From positions 1-6,412 of the forward strand of contig JABEVH010000242.1 in the NCBI GenBank assembly GCA_013043915.1: 6,412 nt of DNA, read 5' to 3'. The translations under genes and the position numbers were made by a program. The notes below the pieces were generated by a model. That model had not been told where the DNA came from. It was given only the letters and a program-made list of their open reading frames with translations, and did not search any database. Positions 6,412-6,412 of the stretch are shown here, piece by piece. The stretch is from Pseudomonadales bacterium (GTDB lineage Bacteria; Pseudomonadota; Gammaproteobacteria; Pseudomonadales; Moraxellaceae). Positions within the stretch are counted from its first letter, which is position 1, and the number at the start of each line of letters is the position of its first letter.

Positions 6412-6412
6412 A
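6354..6412. repeat. Near-perfect 27-nt inverted repeat ending at the window edge
   Basis: The arm 6354-6380 and its reverse complement 6386-6412 match in 26 of 27 positions (mismatch a6372/c6394), separated by only 5 nt (tgcgc). The right arm runs to the very last base. It lies in the atpC coding frame, where no such structure is expected, and its outer half gives residues that depart from the epsilon pattern. A fold-back artefact at a sequence end is the simplest reading; a real hairpin or palindrome in the replicon cannot be excluded. Confidence 0.85.

Noticed and set aside
6386..6412. Outer arm of the terminal palindrome as genuine N-proximal atpC sequence
   Set aside because: It mirrors 6354-6380 almost exactly and gives residues unlike the epsilon family, although the frame stays open.

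Overview
The window holds two unrelated gene blocks that converge. On the + strand is the class Ia ribonucleotide reductase small-subunit gene nrdB, cut by the left edge. On the - strand is most of an operon for an N-type (N-ATPase) rotary ATPase, an alternative F-type ATPase known to move between genomes. Base composition is moderate. The NrdB protein resembles beta- and gammaproteobacterial NrdB from memory of the family (no search was run), so the source is probably one of these groups. Genus cannot be decided here.

Layout: nrdB fills 3-1133. A 152-bp convergent intergenic region (1134-1285) contains a long stem-loop that probably ends transcription from both sides. The - strand then carries, in transcription order from the right edge, atpC (epsilon, 3' part only), atpQ, atpR, atpB (a), atpE (c), atpF (b fused to a delta-like domain), atpA (alpha) and atpG (gamma). 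This is the N-ATPase order D-C-Q-R-B-E-F-A-G. atpD (beta), the 5' part of atpC and the operon promoter should lie beyond the right edge. There is no separate delta gene (atpH).

The genes are packed tightly. Three successive junctions (C/Q, Q/R, R/B) each overlap by 11 nt when the start with the best ribosome-binding site or homology is used. F/A overlap by 1 nt and A/G by 4 nt. Only B/E has a real gap (38 nt at 4892-4929 plus neighbouring bases), with a clear Shine-Dalgarno sequence before atpE. The proteins would form an F1 head (alpha, beta, gamma, epsilon) on a membrane sector (a, a c-ring, b with delta-like stator function), with the small membrane proteins AtpQ and AtpR specific to this class. 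The c subunit has two carboxylates (E30, E63) plus the S64/T65/Y68 motif, so its coupling ion (Na+ or H+) is an open point.

The last 59 bases form a nearly perfect hairpin of two 27-nt arms ending exactly at the right edge. This looks more like a fold-back assembly or amplification artefact than genuine atpC sequence, so the first about 10 residues of the atpC fragment should be distrusted. I found no RNA genes, CRISPR arrays, insertion sequences or undescribed systems.
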